Notes: generated by a model from the sequence alone, not told the origin. A stretch of 64,000 nt of DNA from Ktedonosporobacter rubrisoli (GCF_004208415.1 NZ_CP035758.1:9176001-9240000), one strand, 5' to 3'; positions 16,639-26,715 are shown, counted from the stretch's first letter. Program-made: numbers and translations.

Positions 16639-16664
16639 ATCAATTACACTCTGGAGGTGGAGCA

Positions 16665-17588
16665 ATGCAACTACCAGCAGCCGATGAGGTCGGAGAAGCC
16701 ACGCCGGGAAAGGAAGCAGGAACGCGCCGTGGGCGTTGGGGTTATACGTTGACGAGCTGGCTAGGTCTGGTACCATTTTTACTCTTTTGTTTGCTCTTTG
16801 AGGTGTTGCCGGCCATTGTGATCATTCAGGGTAGTTTTCTCAACGATAGTGGAGCTTTTACCCTGGCTAATTATCAACATGTCTTTGCTCAGATCAGCAA
16901 TCTGCGTGCGTTTCAGACCAGCATCTCGATTTCTCTTATCACTGCGATCATTGGGGCCGTGCTTGGCTTTCTCGCTGCGTATGGCGTCTATAATCTGCGC
17001 ACGCGCTGGTTGCGCAATTTCCTCGTAAGTTTTTCAAGTATTGCCGCAAACTTTGCCGGGGTTCCGCTGGCTTTTGCTTTTGTGGCCACGTTGGGCGTAA
17101 CTGGCTTTGTTACCGTCCTTCTCCACAACTGGCTCCATGTCAATCTATACGATCTGGGGTTTAGTATTTATAAGTTCTGGGGCCTTGTCATTGTCTATGT
17201 CTATTTCCAGCTGCCCTTGATGATACTGATTACAGTTCCTGCCCTTGGCGCGCTGCGGCCTGAGTGGCGTGAGGCTGCCACAAATCTTGGCGCATCCAGC
17301 TTTACGTACTGGCGACGTGTGGCTTTGCCAGTATTATTGCCCTCGCTCATTGCGGGAACAATGCTGCTCTTTGCTAACTCGTTTGGGGCCTTTGCGACTG
17401 CCTTTGCGCTGGCCCAGGGCAACATTAATCTTGTGCCCATCCTGATCAGCTTTGTCGTGGCGGGCAATGTGGGTATGGATGTCGGGCTGGGTAATGCGCT
17501 AGCCGTTGGCATGATTATTGTCCTGCTTGTAGCCGTATCTCTCTATACGTCTATGCTGCGTCGCGTCAGTGTCTGGCAGGGAAAGTAG
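16665..17588 (+). CDS. ABC importer permease, PotB-like
   Basis: Inner-membrane permease of 307 residues with six main hydrophobic segments after a charged N-terminal tail. The EAA loop that docks on the ATPase is EWREAATNLGASSFTYWRRV. It follows a GGAGGTGG ribosome site, and the second permease starts 14 bases after its stop. The pairing of two single permeases with a PotA-like ATPase matches polyamine, iron or thiamine-type importers. Confidence 0.9.
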   Translation: MQLPAADEVGEATPGKEAGTRRGRWGYTLTSWLGLVPFLLFCLLFEVLPAIVIIQGSFLNDSGAFTLANYQHVFAQISNLRAFQTSISISLITAIIGAVLGFLAAYGVYNLRTRWLRNFLVSFSSIAANFAGVPLAFAFVATLGVTGFVTVLLHNWLHVNLYDLGFSIYKFWGLVIVYVYFQLPLMILITVPALGALRPEWREAATNLGASSFTYWRRVALPVLLPSLIAGTMLLFANSFGAFATAFALAQGNINLVPILISFVVAGNVGMDVGLGNALAVGMIIVLLVAVSLYTSMLRRVSVWQGK

Positions 17589-17601
17589 GAGGACAAGGTT
17601 T

Positions 17602-18507
17602 ATGAGCACCAAAGTAAAAACCGTGGGCAGCTCCTCCGTCACGGAGGGGTCGCGCCAGAAAATCTCCTCAGGAAAGGCCAGCTTTGGCTTCGATAAGCTA
17701 GTTCTCGTCCTGGCCATGCTTTATCTGCTTGTCCCGCTTGGTGCCACGCTAGTTTTTGGCCTCTCAGGCGGCTCTGGCCTGGACTTAAAGCTCTTTCAGG
17801 ATATTTTGAGCGATAAAGATTTTTCCAGCACACTCTTACTTTCGCTAGAATTGGGCTTTGCGGCGACTGTATTGAGCGTTGTGCTGGTAACGCCAACTGC
17901 TTACTGGGTGCAGTTGCGCTTGCCACGCGCTCGCCCACTGCTGGATTTCCTCTCGCTTGTACCATTTGCGGTTCCTGCAATCATTATGTCGCTGGGCCTC
18001 CTTGAAGTATATGGCAGCCCGAATCCGCTCATTGGTGTGCTCTCGCTGGGCCTTGTCCCGTTGTTGAGCAATCCCCCATTTAATATTGTCAATACGCCGC
18101 AGTTGCTGGTCTGTGCCTATGTGGTGCTCTCGCTGCCCTTTGTCTATCGCCCGATCGATAATAGCTTACGTGCGCTCAATACACGCGTGCTGACTGAGGC
18201 GGCCTATAGCCTGGGCTGTGGCTGGTGGAAGACCTTCCTGACGGTCATTTTGCCCAATGTCTGGCCTGGTGTGATCAGTGCCGCACTGCTCACCTTCTCG
18301 ACGGCGATGGGTGAGTTTACGCTGGCTACCCTGTTTGGCCTGTATACCTTTCCTGTGTATCTTAATCAGACCGGGCAGGGCGATGCGCATAAAGCTGCGC
18401 TGCTCTCCATTATCAGCTTTATCTTTACCCTGATCTGCGTCATCGGCATTATCCTCTTTGCCCGCAGCAGGTCCGGTAGCGCTGTTGAGGCGGCTGCTGC
18501 AAGATAG
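17602..18507 (+). CDS. ABC importer permease, PotC-like
   Basis: Second permease, 301 residues, six hydrophobic segments, EAA loop VLTEAAYSLGCGWWKTF. The start is the ATG at 17602, ten bases after AGGAGG; an earlier in-frame ATG overlapping the first permease has no ribosome site. It partners the product of 16665-17588 to form the channel. Confidence 0.9.
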   Translation: MSTKVKTVGSSSVTEGSRQKISSGKASFGFDKLVLVLAMLYLLVPLGATLVFGLSGGSGLDLKLFQDILSDKDFSSTLLLSLELGFAATVLSVVLVTPTAYWVQLRLPRARPLLDFLSLVPFAVPAIIMSLGLLEVYGSPNPLIGVLSLGLVPLLSNPPFNIVNTPQLLVCAYVVLSLPFVYRPIDNSLRALNTRVLTEAAYSLGCGWWKTFLTVILPNVWPGVISAALLTFSTAMGEFTLATLFGLYTFPVYLNQTGQGDAHKAALLSIISFIFTLICVIGIILFARSRSGSAVEAAAAR

Positions 18508-18535
18508 CATAGAAATCCCTTGTGAGGAGCATGGT

Positions 18536-19666
18536 ATGGCATTTCTTGAACTTAAAGGTCTGACAAAGCGCTTTGGGCAGGTGACGGCTGTGGATCAGAT
18601 TGCTTTGCCTATTAACCAGGGCGAGTTTTTGACCCTGCTTGGTCCCAGCGGTTGTGGCAAGACGACGATCCTGCGTATGGTTGCTGGCTTTGAGATGCCG
18701 GATGAGGGAAGCATCTTGCTGGATGGTGATGATATTACTCACCGCCCGGCCAGCAAGCGCCCGATGGGCATGGTTTTTCAGTCGTATGCGCTTTTCCCGC
18801 ACATGACGGCCGAGCAGAATATTGCCTTTGGTATGGAGGTGAAGAAGCAGCCTCGCGAGCAAATTAAGAAGCGTTGCGCCGAACTGCTGGAACTGGTGGG
18901 CCTTGGCGAAATGGGCAAGCGCTATCCCCATCAGCTCTCGGGCGGTCAGCAACAGCGTATCGCCCTGGCGCGGGCCCTGGCGGTTGAGCCCAAAGTGCTT
19001 TTGCTGGATGAACCGCTCTCGGCTCTCGATGCCAAGGTAAGGGTCTCTTTACGAAATGAGATTCGGCGTATTCAGCAGCAATTGAAGATGACAGCGATCT
19101 ACGTTACCCACGATCAAGAGGAGGCTCTTGCTGTCTCGGATCGTATCGCGGTCATGGCCAAAGGCAAGATAGAGCAATTGGATCATCCCGAAGAGATCTA
19201 TGTGAATCCTCATACAGTCTTTGCTGCCACATTTGTAGGAACAAGCAACCAGTTTAATGGAGTGCTCGAATCGGCGGCGCAGGGATTGTGTAAGTCAGCT
19301 AACCAGACGTTCCATGTCTTAGCGCAAAGCCGCTTGCGCGATAATGAGCGGGTGCTGATCGTTGTTCGCCCGGAAGAAGTTTCGCTCCATGCAGCTGAGG
19401 AGGGTCCTGGCATGCAGGCCAATGGTGTTGCCAACAGCATAGCAGGGGTGATAGAGCTGCGTACCTTCCTTGGTCCCTTTACGCGCTTCCATGTGAAGAT
19501 AGATGATAGCTCTACGCTGATAGCAGATGTGCCAAGCCAGCAAGGTCGCGGATTTGCTATGGGCCAGCAAGTCAGGCTCTCCTTCAGGCCTGAGGCTTGC
19601 CAGGTTCTGCCCTTGGATGCTCGGGAAGAAGAGCTAGAGAAAATCGCTAACGCGGATGCGGTCTAA
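18536..19666 (+). CDS. ABC importer ATP-binding protein, PotA-like
   Basis: Cytoplasmic ATPase of 376 residues. It shows Walker A GPSGCGKTT, Q-loop VFQSYALFPH, signature LSGGQQQRIALARAL, Walker B VLLLDEPLSALD and the switch His in VTHDQEEAL. The C-terminal third is a TOBE-type regulatory domain. It is the last gene of the operon and starts at an ATG after GAGGAG, 28 bases past the PotC-like stop. The family is shared by polyamine, iron and sulfate importers. Confidence 0.93.
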   Translation: MAFLELKGLTKRFGQVTAVDQIALPINQGEFLTLLGPSGCGKTTILRMVAGFEMPDEGSILLDGDDITHRPASKRPMGMVFQSYALFPHMTAEQNIAFGMEVKKQPREQIKKRCAELLELVGLGEMGKRYPHQLSGGQQQRIALARALAVEPKVLLLDEPLSALDAKVRVSLRNEIRRIQQQLKMTAIYVTHDQEEALAVSDRIAVMAKGKIEQLDHPEEIYVNPHTVFAATFVGTSNQFNGVLESAAQGLCKSANQTFHVLAQSRLRDNERVLIVVRPEEVSLHAAEEGPGMQANGVANSIAGVIELRTFLGPFTRFHVKIDDSSTLIADVPSQQGRGFAMGQQVRLSFRPEACQVLPLDAREEELEKIANADAV

Positions 19667-19693
19667 GCCAGCTTAAGGGAGATCAGCCCTATA

Positions 19694-19713
19694 GCTTGCT
19701 GACAAGCATTTTT
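19694..19713 (+). terminator. Short intrinsic terminator after the importer operon
   Basis: GCTTG-CTGA-CAAGC followed by ATTTTT, 28 bases after the ATPase stop. The stem is only 5 bp. The rest of the spacer to 20011 holds a second GC-rich hairpin near 19764 (GGAGGC / GCCTCC) without a U-run, and no gene. Confidence 0.45.
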
Positions 19714-20011
19714 CCCTCTCTGTATGCAGTGCGGGCAGGCCAAAGCTAAGCTTTTGTAAAAGGAGGCCAGCCCGCCTCCCTAATGAAGACCATGGACAAG
19801 CCATTAAGCGCTTAACTTATCAAGTTGGAGATAGGTAGCCCCATCCTGCTATACAGATGCAAAGGAAATGAAGCTGGCTCTCTGCTGCTAGATGTCATAC
19901 AATCAGAAAGAGATGTGCAACGTTCGGCGCTCCTGGAGAAATATCGCCAAGCTTTCCGGTGAGGCCACAGAATATGCATATCTACTGTAGTAAGAAAGGT
20001 TTACCTGGTTT

Positions 20012-21379
20012 ATGTCATTGACAGCGCTCTCACCTCTGGATGGTCGCTATTCCGATCAGCTTAGCGCGTTACGTGAGTCCTTTTCTGAATGGGCATTGAT
20101 GAAATACCGAGTAATGGTAGAGATCGAGTGGCTCATCCATCTCTCTGCTAATGAGGAAATTCACGAGTTGCGTGCTTTTACTTCAGACGAGCGAGATTTT
20201 TTGCGCAACCTTGTCACTAACTTTGATGAGCATGAAGCTCTGGAAATAAAAAAAATAGAAGCGACGACGAAGCATGATGTCAAGGCCGTTGAGTATTATC
20301 TGAAAGAGAAAATAGCCTCGTCCTCTCTGGCCTCGTGCAAGGAGTTTATTCATTTTGCCTGTACATCCGAAGATATTAATAATCTAGCCTATGGCTTAAT
20401 GCTTAAACAAGGGGTGCGCAACGTCTGGTTGCCTCTGGCATCTGAGATGGTTGCTCTGGTCAGCAAGATGGCTGAGCAAACCAAAGCAGTCGCGATGCTC
20501 GCTCATACCCACGGTCAGCCAGCCAGCCCGACGACATTAGGCAAAGAACTTGCAGTTTTTGTGTATCGCTGGCAACGGCAACTCCACCACATCGAGCAGT
20601 TGCAGTATCTTGGCAAGTGTAATGGCGCTGTTGGCAATTATAATGCTCACATCGCGGCTTACCCTCAACTCCCCTGGGAAGACATCTCGCGGCAATTTAT
20701 TGAGCATTTGGGGCTGACCTTTAATCCGCTCACCACCCAGATAGAATCCCATGATTATATGGCTGAGATTTTTCATGCCATCGTGCGCTTTAACAATATT
20801 ACCCTGGATTTTGTCCGCGATGTGTGGATGTATATCTCTTTCGAGTATTTTCAACAGCGCATCGAGGCGGGTGAAGTCGGCTCTTCTACCATGCCCCACA
20901 AAGTCAACCCTATTCAGTTTGAGAATGCAGAGGCGAATCTCGTTCTGAGTAATGCTTTGTTTGATTGTTTGGCCAACAAGTTGATGGTCTCGCGCCTCCA
21001 GCGTGATCTTTCGGATTCATCAGCACAGCGCAATCTCGGGGTAGGTTTTGGCCATTCCTATTTGGCCCTTGATGCGACGATCAAGGGCGTTAGAAAGTTG
21101 CGGGTGAATGAACAGCTTATACACCAGGAGCTGGGGAATGACTGGAAAATTCTTGGCGAAGCTATTCAAACAGTCATGCGTAAAAATGGATGTGATAATC
21201 CCTATGAGAAATTAAAGGAATTGACCAGGGGGCGGGAGAATGACGAGGTGGACATCAAAGAATTTATTAATAGTTTACAGCTCGTTCCCGAAGATAAGCA
21301 GCGTTTATTACAACTTCTTCCGACGACCTATATCGGCCTTGCTCCTTCGTTAGTCAGGCACATTTTTCAGGCTGACTAA
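20012..21379 (+). CDS. purB: Adenylosuccinate lyase, E. coli-like type
   Basis: Fumarase-superfamily enzyme acting twice in purine synthesis (SAICAR to AICAR, adenylosuccinate to AMP). It is 455 residues. The family signature is SSTMPHKVNPIQFENAE. Other hallmarks of the long gammaproteobacterial subtype are the start TALSPLDGRYSDQ, the block TSEDINNLAYGLMLK, HTHGQPASPTTLGKE and the end YEKLKELTRGR. Many Gram-positive and Chloroflexota genomes carry the shorter Bacillus-type enzyme instead. It is monocistronic and converges with the GT-C gene at 21470. Confidence 0.95.
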   Translation: MSLTALSPLDGRYSDQLSALRESFSEWALMKYRVMVEIEWLIHLSANEEIHELRAFTSDERDFLRNLVTNFDEHEALEIKKIEATTKHDVKAVEYYLKEKIASSSLASCKEFIHFACTSEDINNLAYGLMLKQGVRNVWLPLASEMVALVSKMAEQTKAVAMLAHTHGQPASPTTLGKELAVFVYRWQRQLHHIEQLQYLGKCNGAVGNYNAHIAAYPQLPWEDISRQFIEHLGLTFNPLTTQIESHDYMAEIFHAIVRFNNITLDFVRDVWMYISFEYFQQRIEAGEVGSSTMPHKVNPIQFENAEANLVLSNALFDCLANKLMVSRLQRDLSDSSAQRNLGVGFGHSYLALDATIKGVRKLRVNEQLIHQELGNDWKILGEAIQTVMRKNGCDNPYEKLKELTRGRENDEVDIKEFINSLQLVPEDKQRLLQLLPTTYIGLAPSLVRHIFQAD

Positions 21380-21469
21380 CGAAGAGCGGCAGCTAACAAT
21401 GCGATGTCCAGCCGCAAGTCTCTACGGCATTCTAACATTTAGACGAGAGATACTTGCCTATGGCCTTAA

Positions 21470-23167
21470 TTAGCCATTTCCAGCCAGCGGTAAATAGGTG
21501 ATATAGCCATCTATATGAAGTTGCTGATAGCGCCTATGGCTTTGCTGCTGTCTTTGCGCGAACGCCTGCGCAAAGTCGGAGTGCTCGGGAAAAACGTAAG
21601 CCGCCTGAGGATCGGCCTGAACTGCATGCTGGTATGCTGGATAGCGGTTCAAGCCGGGACGTAAATCTACCTCAACAACTCCACAGATGAGGTGCTCCTG
21701 GCTCTCAAAGATCAGGCGATCGCAATCCCAGTAGCCAGAGTAGATATGGCGAATGCCACGGCGCAAGAGATCGTGGATAAGCTGCGTTTGTTGCCGCTCA
21801 TGAGCAAATGCTAGTGGAAGATCGGAAAAATCTAACATGGTTCCGGCCAGCAACGTCAGGCCAATAAGTCCGCTGGCCAGCCAGCGCCAAAGCTTTTGGT
21901 AACCCTTCTGCGATAGATATTTTAAGCTGGGGAAATGCATTTCGCTAAAGAGGATAGAGAGCGCTGCTGGCAAGGTAAGTGCAAGGCCAACGAGATAGCG
22001 CGTGCTCCATGGCTTTTCAGCTGCAATCGGGCTGGAAGCATAGGATAAAAGCGTCACCCATATGCTGCATAGGAGGAGCAAACGAACAATATGTAGGCGG
22101 AGGATATAGTGCTCTTCTTCTGTGAGTCGCTGCCCGGCCTGGCGCTGGCGCCATAACATTACGAGCGGCTTCAAGCCAGAGAGTGTCGCCAGTCCTAATA
22201 GGACGAGATATCCTACTCCCCAACCTCCCTGGATCAGCATACAGGGTAGGCTATCGGCCTTCCATGTCCCATAAATGGGCAAAGACGTCAGTGGGCAGAC
22301 CTGGCTCATGCCTGTGGCCATAGGTAATGTATAAAAGATGGTGCCTACAAGCTGCTTGAGAAGCAGTAGCCAGCCACTGGGAGCGCCGGAAAATTGTGTA
22401 TGGTGGATGCTCCAGAAGACTGCTAACGAATTGTGATCGAGAGGCACTGTAAGGTTGTATATGATCAGCGGGAGCGCCCCAACGGTTAGGCCGAGCAGGA
22501 GGGCAGGTGTGGCCAGCGTACGTAGCTCGCCCCGGCAAAAAAAGCCGAGCACAAGGCCGCTGGTAATCACAAATGGTACCGAAAGTAGGTGACTCCACAG
22601 GGCTAATCCTGCCAACATACCCCAGCCAGCAAAGGCTAACAGCCGCGGCCACCTTCTGGGCGGGCCTGGTTTGCGGGCAGCTGATAATACCAGCCAGGCG
22701 GACAGACAAAAGAGGAGTGCAGCACAGACAAGCGTCTCGCTAGCCCCGCCTACGGCCATGATTTCCGGCAACATAGTGTGCCGTGATCCCAATACCAGGA
22801 GCAGAAGCGTGGCTAAGGCAATTCTTTTACCGAAAAGCAGGCTGCCGAGCCAATATATGCCGAACAGGAAGAGCGCGAAGAGTAGTAGCATGCCCAGACG
22901 TAGGGAGAAGAGCGAAGTACCTAGCAATTGAAATAGCACTGCACCAATATATGCCTCCGCCACACCCATATAGTCCTGGCCATAGAGATAGATAGGCCAT
23001 TCGCCGCGATAGGCGATATGGAGCGCCTCAATGCCCATCGTCCCTTCATCGCTGTTGGTTTCAGGCCAGCCGTAAGAGATCAATATAATGCGTAGGAGCA
23101 GGGCGGTAAGAATAAGCGCACAAGCAATTAGCCCATACCTATGCTTTTTGAAATAGGCTGAGAACAT
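21470..23167 (-). CDS. GT-C fold membrane glycosyltransferase-like protein
   Basis: Polytopic membrane protein of 565 residues with about eleven hydrophobic segments and a soluble C-terminal tail of about 115 residues. The first extracytoplasmic loop has NSDEGTMGIEA, placing an acidic pair where GT39/GT-C enzymes keep their catalytic Asp/Glu, so it probably transfers a sugar from a lipid-linked donor. Acceptor is unknown. It starts 37 bases after the stop of the TPR kinase gene on the same strand and is likely co-transcribed with it. Confidence 0.75.
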   Translation of the reverse strand: MFSAYFKKHRYGLIACALILTALLLRIILISYGWPETNSDEGTMGIEALHIAYRGEWPIYLYGQDYMGVAEAYIGAVLFQLLGTSLFSLRLGMLLLFALFLFGIYWLGSLLFGKRIALATLLLLVLGSRHTMLPEIMAVGGASETLVCAALLFCLSAWLVLSAARKPGPPRRWPRLLAFAGWGMLAGLALWSHLLSVPFVITSGLVLGFFCRGELRTLATPALLLGLTVGALPLIIYNLTVPLDHNSLAVFWSIHHTQFSGAPSGWLLLLKQLVGTIFYTLPMATGMSQVCPLTSLPIYGTWKADSLPCMLIQGGWGVGYLVLLGLATLSGLKPLVMLWRQRQAGQRLTEEEHYILRLHIVRLLLLCSIWVTLLSYASSPIAAEKPWSTRYLVGLALTLPAALSILFSEMHFPSLKYLSQKGYQKLWRWLASGLIGLTLLAGTMLDFSDLPLAFAHERQQTQLIHDLLRRGIRHIYSGYWDCDRLIFESQEHLICGVVEVDLRPGLNRYPAYQHAVQADPQAAYVFPEHSDFAQAFAQRQQQSHRRYQQLHIDGYITYLPLAGNG

Positions 23168-23204
23168 TTATCCTAAGGTTCCCCTCTTTAGTGGCAAAAG
23201 GCGT

Positions 23205-26200
23205 TTATATGGTCTCCAGTTTTAAGGAAATTTTGGCACGGTACATCGTCGTCGGCGCGCTCCCCTGCTCATTGGTGTAGCCAAGCTGCCTGGCTCGTTC
23301 ATATGCCTCTTGCTGAATATTTTCTGCATAGCCCAGGTACTTTAGAGCATTCCCCTTATTATAGTAATAAACTGCGCATTTGGAGTCAAGCTTGATGGCC
23401 TGCTCATAGGCGGCCAGCGCTTCTTTATAGCGCTTGAGTGCATAAAGTGCGTCCCCTATCCCATTATGGGCAACGGCGTCCTCCGGGTTGACCTGAATGG
23501 CTAGCTGATAGATCTCAAGAGCGTTCTGGAAGCGCTTTAGTTCCATGAACGCCTGGCCTCTATTGTTATAAAAGGTCGAGTTTCCAGGGTCCAGCTGGAT
23601 AGCTTGTTCATAGGCGGCGAGGGCCTCCTGGTTGCGATGAAGGCCTCTAAGAGCGTCACCCTTGCCGTTACAGGCAATAGCATTAGTGGGATCGAGAGCG
23701 AGCGCCGCCTCATAAGCCTTGAGGGCCTTGGCATTGCGATTGAGCTTCCACAAAGCTCGACCTTTGCCAATATAGGCCAGCGCGTTGTTTGGCGCGAGCT
23801 CAAGCGTTTTCTCATAGGCGGCGAGAGCTTCCTCGTTGTGCTTGAGCTGATCGTGGATCTGGCCTGCATTGTAGTGAAAATTAGGCGTGCGGGGATCTAT
23901 CTCTATGGCATTTTTGTAAGCGCTTAGCGCTTCTGGGTACCGCTCAAAGGTTTGTAAAACGTTGCCAAGTCCGTTAAAGGCTGGCGCATATTCGGCATCG
24001 AACTGGACTGCCTGTTCATAGGCGGCGAGAGCTTTCTCATAGCGTTGTAGGGCATAAAAGCTATCTCCACGGCCTGTGTAGGCGATGGCATTTTGCTGAT
24101 CGAGCTGAATGGCTTGTTCAAAGGCTGTCAGCGCCTCTTTATAGCGCGCGAGCTTATTAAGTGCATGGCCGCGACCAATATAACTTTCAGCTGACACTTC
24201 GTAGCGCAAGGCTTTGGCATATGCAGCCAGGGCCTCCTGAGGCCGTTCCAGGTTGTAGAGCGCTTTTCCCTTACCAAGGTGAGCAGGAGCGCAATCTGTG
24301 CATAAGCTAATGGCCTGCTCAAAAGCTGCAAGCGCTGCCTCATAGCGCTCTAATCTGCTCAACACATCGCCCTTGTGACAATGGTAGCTGGCAAGGCGGG
24401 GATTTAAGTCAATGGCCGTCTCGAAGGCCTCAAGAGCCTCCTCGTCCCTTTGGAGAAACCAGAGAGCCAGGCCACGGTTATTGTGAAAGCAGGCATCGTC
24501 GGGATTAATCTGCATGGCCTGCTCATAGGCAGTAAGGGCTTCCTGGTAGCGCTTAAGGCGGCACAAGGCGTCGCCTTTGCCGTTATATGCATCGGCGAAT
24601 TGTGGTTTCAGATGAATGGCTTCTTCATAGGCCAGCAGGGCTTCTTCGCTGCGGTGCAGATTGTAGAGAGCTTTCCCTTGTCCATTATAGGCGACGGCCA
24701 TAGGGGATAGCGCGATGGCCTGGGTATAAGCTTCTAAAGCACTTCTGTTATTCTCAAGATAGAAAAGAGCGTGCCCTTTGCCAACATAGGCCGAGGCTGA
24801 TTGCGGATCAAGCCCGATAGCGCGCTCAAAGGCAAAAAGGGCCTCTTTATAGCGTTTGAGGTCATAGAGTGCATATCCTTGGCCAAGATAGGCTATTGCT
24901 GAATCTGGGGCCAGCTGGATGGCTTGCTCAAAGGCTTCAAGCGCTTCTTCCGGACGTTGGAGCTTCCAGAGTGTGTAGCCTCGTTCATTGTAGATCTCGG
25001 CACCATCCACGTGCTGCTGAATGGCCTGATTAAAGGCTTCCAGGGCCTCTTCATAGCGCTGAAGGGCTTTGAGAGCTTTGCCCTTGTTGTAATGGAAAGT
25101 AGCGTTATCGGAGGCAAGAAGGATGGCCTGCTCATGGGCTTTAAGCGCCTCTACATAACATTTGATGTTATAAAGAGTCAAGCCCTTATTATCATGAAAC
25201 GTGGCTTGTTGAGGATCGAGCCGCATGGCTTTATTATAGGCTGCCAGCGCTTCCTCGCTGTAGCCTAATTCGCGCAGAGCATTGCCTTTGCCATTATAGG
25301 CTCCTGCATGTAAGGGGTCGAGCTTGATGGCCCGATTATAGGCCTGTAAAGCCTCGGTATGGCATTTAAGCTGCCAGAGAGCATCGCCTTTGCCTGTATA
25401 GCCGATGGCTGAGTTGGGGCCAAGCTGAATGGCGCGCTCGAAGGCAAAAAGCGCCTCTTTATAGCGCTGAAGCGCGTAGAGTGCCTTCCCCTTATGATAC
25501 CAGGCATCTTTATAATGAGGTTCGCAGGTGAGGGCTTGTTCATAAGCTACAAGTGCTTCTTGATGGCGCCCCAGACGCTCTAACGCCTCGCCCTTTCGGC
25601 TGTAAGCCGTCGACGATTTAGCGTCGAGGTGGATAGCGCATTCATAAGCCATAATGGCCTGCTCATAACGCCTGGCTTCAAAATGTCTATTGCCCTCGTT
25701 GAGCCATTGCACCTTATTCTGACGCGAAATGTCGATTGAAGGTTCAATGCGCCGCTCTGTTGTATCAGTAGAGGTAGATCCTGTGAGGATACGCGTTTGC
25801 GAGGCCTGGTTTGTGCGCGAGGCTTTTAGGGCTTTGATAAAAGTAACGACATCGGGGAAGCGATCCGAGCGATGCTTGGCCATAGCTTTGAGAATGGCTT
25901 CCTCAATAGAGGCGGGGATCTGCGGATTGAGTTGAGTTGGCGGAAGTGGCAGTTCCATAGTGTGCTGAAACCACATGGCAACCACAGTGTTGGCGTTGAA
26001 GGGACGGCGACCGGTGAAGAGCTCATAGGCGATACAGCCCAGCGAATACTGGTCGCAAGCTTTGCTCACCTTGCCCTCAAACTGCTCAGGCGCCATATAG
26101 GGCGGCGTACCACTGGCATCTACATTTTTCATACTTACAGTTTCGAGGAAGGTAGCAATACCAAAATCACCAAGCAGCGCCTCGCCTTTTTTATTGAAGA

Positions 26201-26648
26201 GAATATTTTCCGGCTTTAGATCGCGATGGATAATATTCTGTAAATGAGCATGCTGTAAAGCCTGGCCGATCTGTGAGAGCATTCTCAATGCCTCGTCTAT
26301 AGGCATCGGACGTCCCGCCAGTTCGCGCAGGCGATCACGCAGCGAGCCATTAGAGGCATATTCTGCGATAAGATAAGGAGTATCATCGTGAATGCCGATA
26401 TCGATAATGGTTAGAATATGTTTATGTTTCAGCTTCTCCAGAATGCGAGCTTCTTTAAGAAAATTATCACTACCCTCTTGCGATTGCAGGTGGGAGATGT
26501 TCATCATCTTAATGGCCACAATGCGATCTGTAAGAATGGTATGCTGAGCTTTATATACACAACCGAACGAACCACTTGCCAGCCTGGCAATTACACGATA
26601 ATTGCTAATCTGTTGGCCTACGTAGTCATTCCCTTTGAACACTATCAT
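23205..26648 (-). CDS. Ser/Thr protein kinase with about 24 TPR repeats
   Basis: Very long soluble protein (1147 residues from the ATG at 26648). Residues about 15-280 form a Hanks-type kinase: glycine loop ASGSFGCVYKA, VAIK lysine, catalytic loop HRDLKPEN, DFG motif DFGIA and APEQ. A linker of about 40 residues follows, then one uninterrupted array of about 24 TPR units of 34 residues (two of 33), consensus AYxGKGxALxxLxRxEEAL-AYEQAIxLDPxxA, visible in the DNA as a 102-base periodicity over about 2.4 kb. No membrane segment. TPRs bind partner proteins, so it may scaffold a phosphorylation complex. A GTG at 26642 sits at ideal distance from GAGG and could be the real start. The GT-C gene follows. 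Confidence 0.93.
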   Translation of the reverse strand: MIVFKGNDYVGQQISNYRVIARLASGSFGCVYKAQHTILTDRIVAIKMMNISHLQSQEGSDNFLKEARILEKLKHKHILTIIDIGIHDDTPYLIAEYASNGSLRDRLRELAGRPMPIDEALRMLSQIGQALQHAHLQNIIHRDLKPENILFNKKGEALLGDFGIATFLETVSMKNVDASGTPPYMAPEQFEGKVSKACDQYSLGCIAYELFTGRRPFNANTVVAMWFQHTMELPLPPTQLNPQIPASIEEAILKAMAKHRSDRFPDVVTFIKALKASRTNQASQTRILTGSTSTDTTERRIEPSIDISRQNKVQWLNEGNRHFEARRYEQAIMAYECAIHLDAKSSTAYSRKGEALERLGRHQEALVAYEQALTCEPHYKDAWYHKGKALYALQRYKEALFAFERAIQLGPNSAIGYTGKGDALWQLKCHTEALQAYNRAIKLDPLHAGAYNGKGNALRELGYSEEALAAYNKAMRLDPQQATFHDNKGLTLYNIKCYVEALKAHEQAILLASDNATFHYNKGKALKALQRYEEALEAFNQAIQQHVDGAEIYNERGYTLWKLQRPEEALEAFEQAIQLAPDSAIAYLGQGYALYDLKRYKEALFAFERAIGLDPQSASAYVGKGHALFYLENNRSALEAYTQAIALSPMAVAYNGQGKALYNLHRSEEALLAYEEAIHLKPQFADAYNGKGDALCRLKRYQEALTAYEQAMQINPDDACFHNNRGLALWFLQRDEEALEAFETAIDLNPRLASYHCHKGDVLSRLERYEAALAAFEQAISLCTDCAPAHLGKGKALYNLERPQEALAAYAKALRYEVSAESYIGRGHALNKLARYKEALTAFEQAIQLDQQNAIAYTGRGDSFYALQRYEKALAAYEQAVQFDAEYAPAFNGLGNVLQTFERYPEALSAYKNAIEIDPRTPNFHYNAGQIHDQLKHNEEALAAYEKTLELAPNNALAYIGKGRALWKLNRNAKALKAYEAALALDPTNAIACNGKGDALRGLHRNQEALAAYEQAIQLDPGNSTFYNNRGQAFMELKRFQNALEIYQLAIQVNPEDAVAHNGIGDALYALKRYKEALAAYEQAIKLDSKCAVYYYNKGNALKYLGYAENIQQEAYERARQLGYTNEQGSAPTTMYRAKISLKLETI

Positions 26649-26715
26649 TACCTCAATAACCGGGGAAGCGGTAATCATATTATTAGATGTTTATGGATAG
26701 AAAGGGTGCAAAAAT

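Noticed and set aside
23205..25700. Many antisense frames across the TPR array.
   Set aside because: They repeat with the 102-base period and are shadows of the TPR coding strand.
26640..26642. GTG at 26642 as the only start of the TPR kinase.
   Set aside because: It has the best distance to GAGG, but the ATG two codons earlier is equally close to the domain start; the evidence does not decide, so the ATG was kept.
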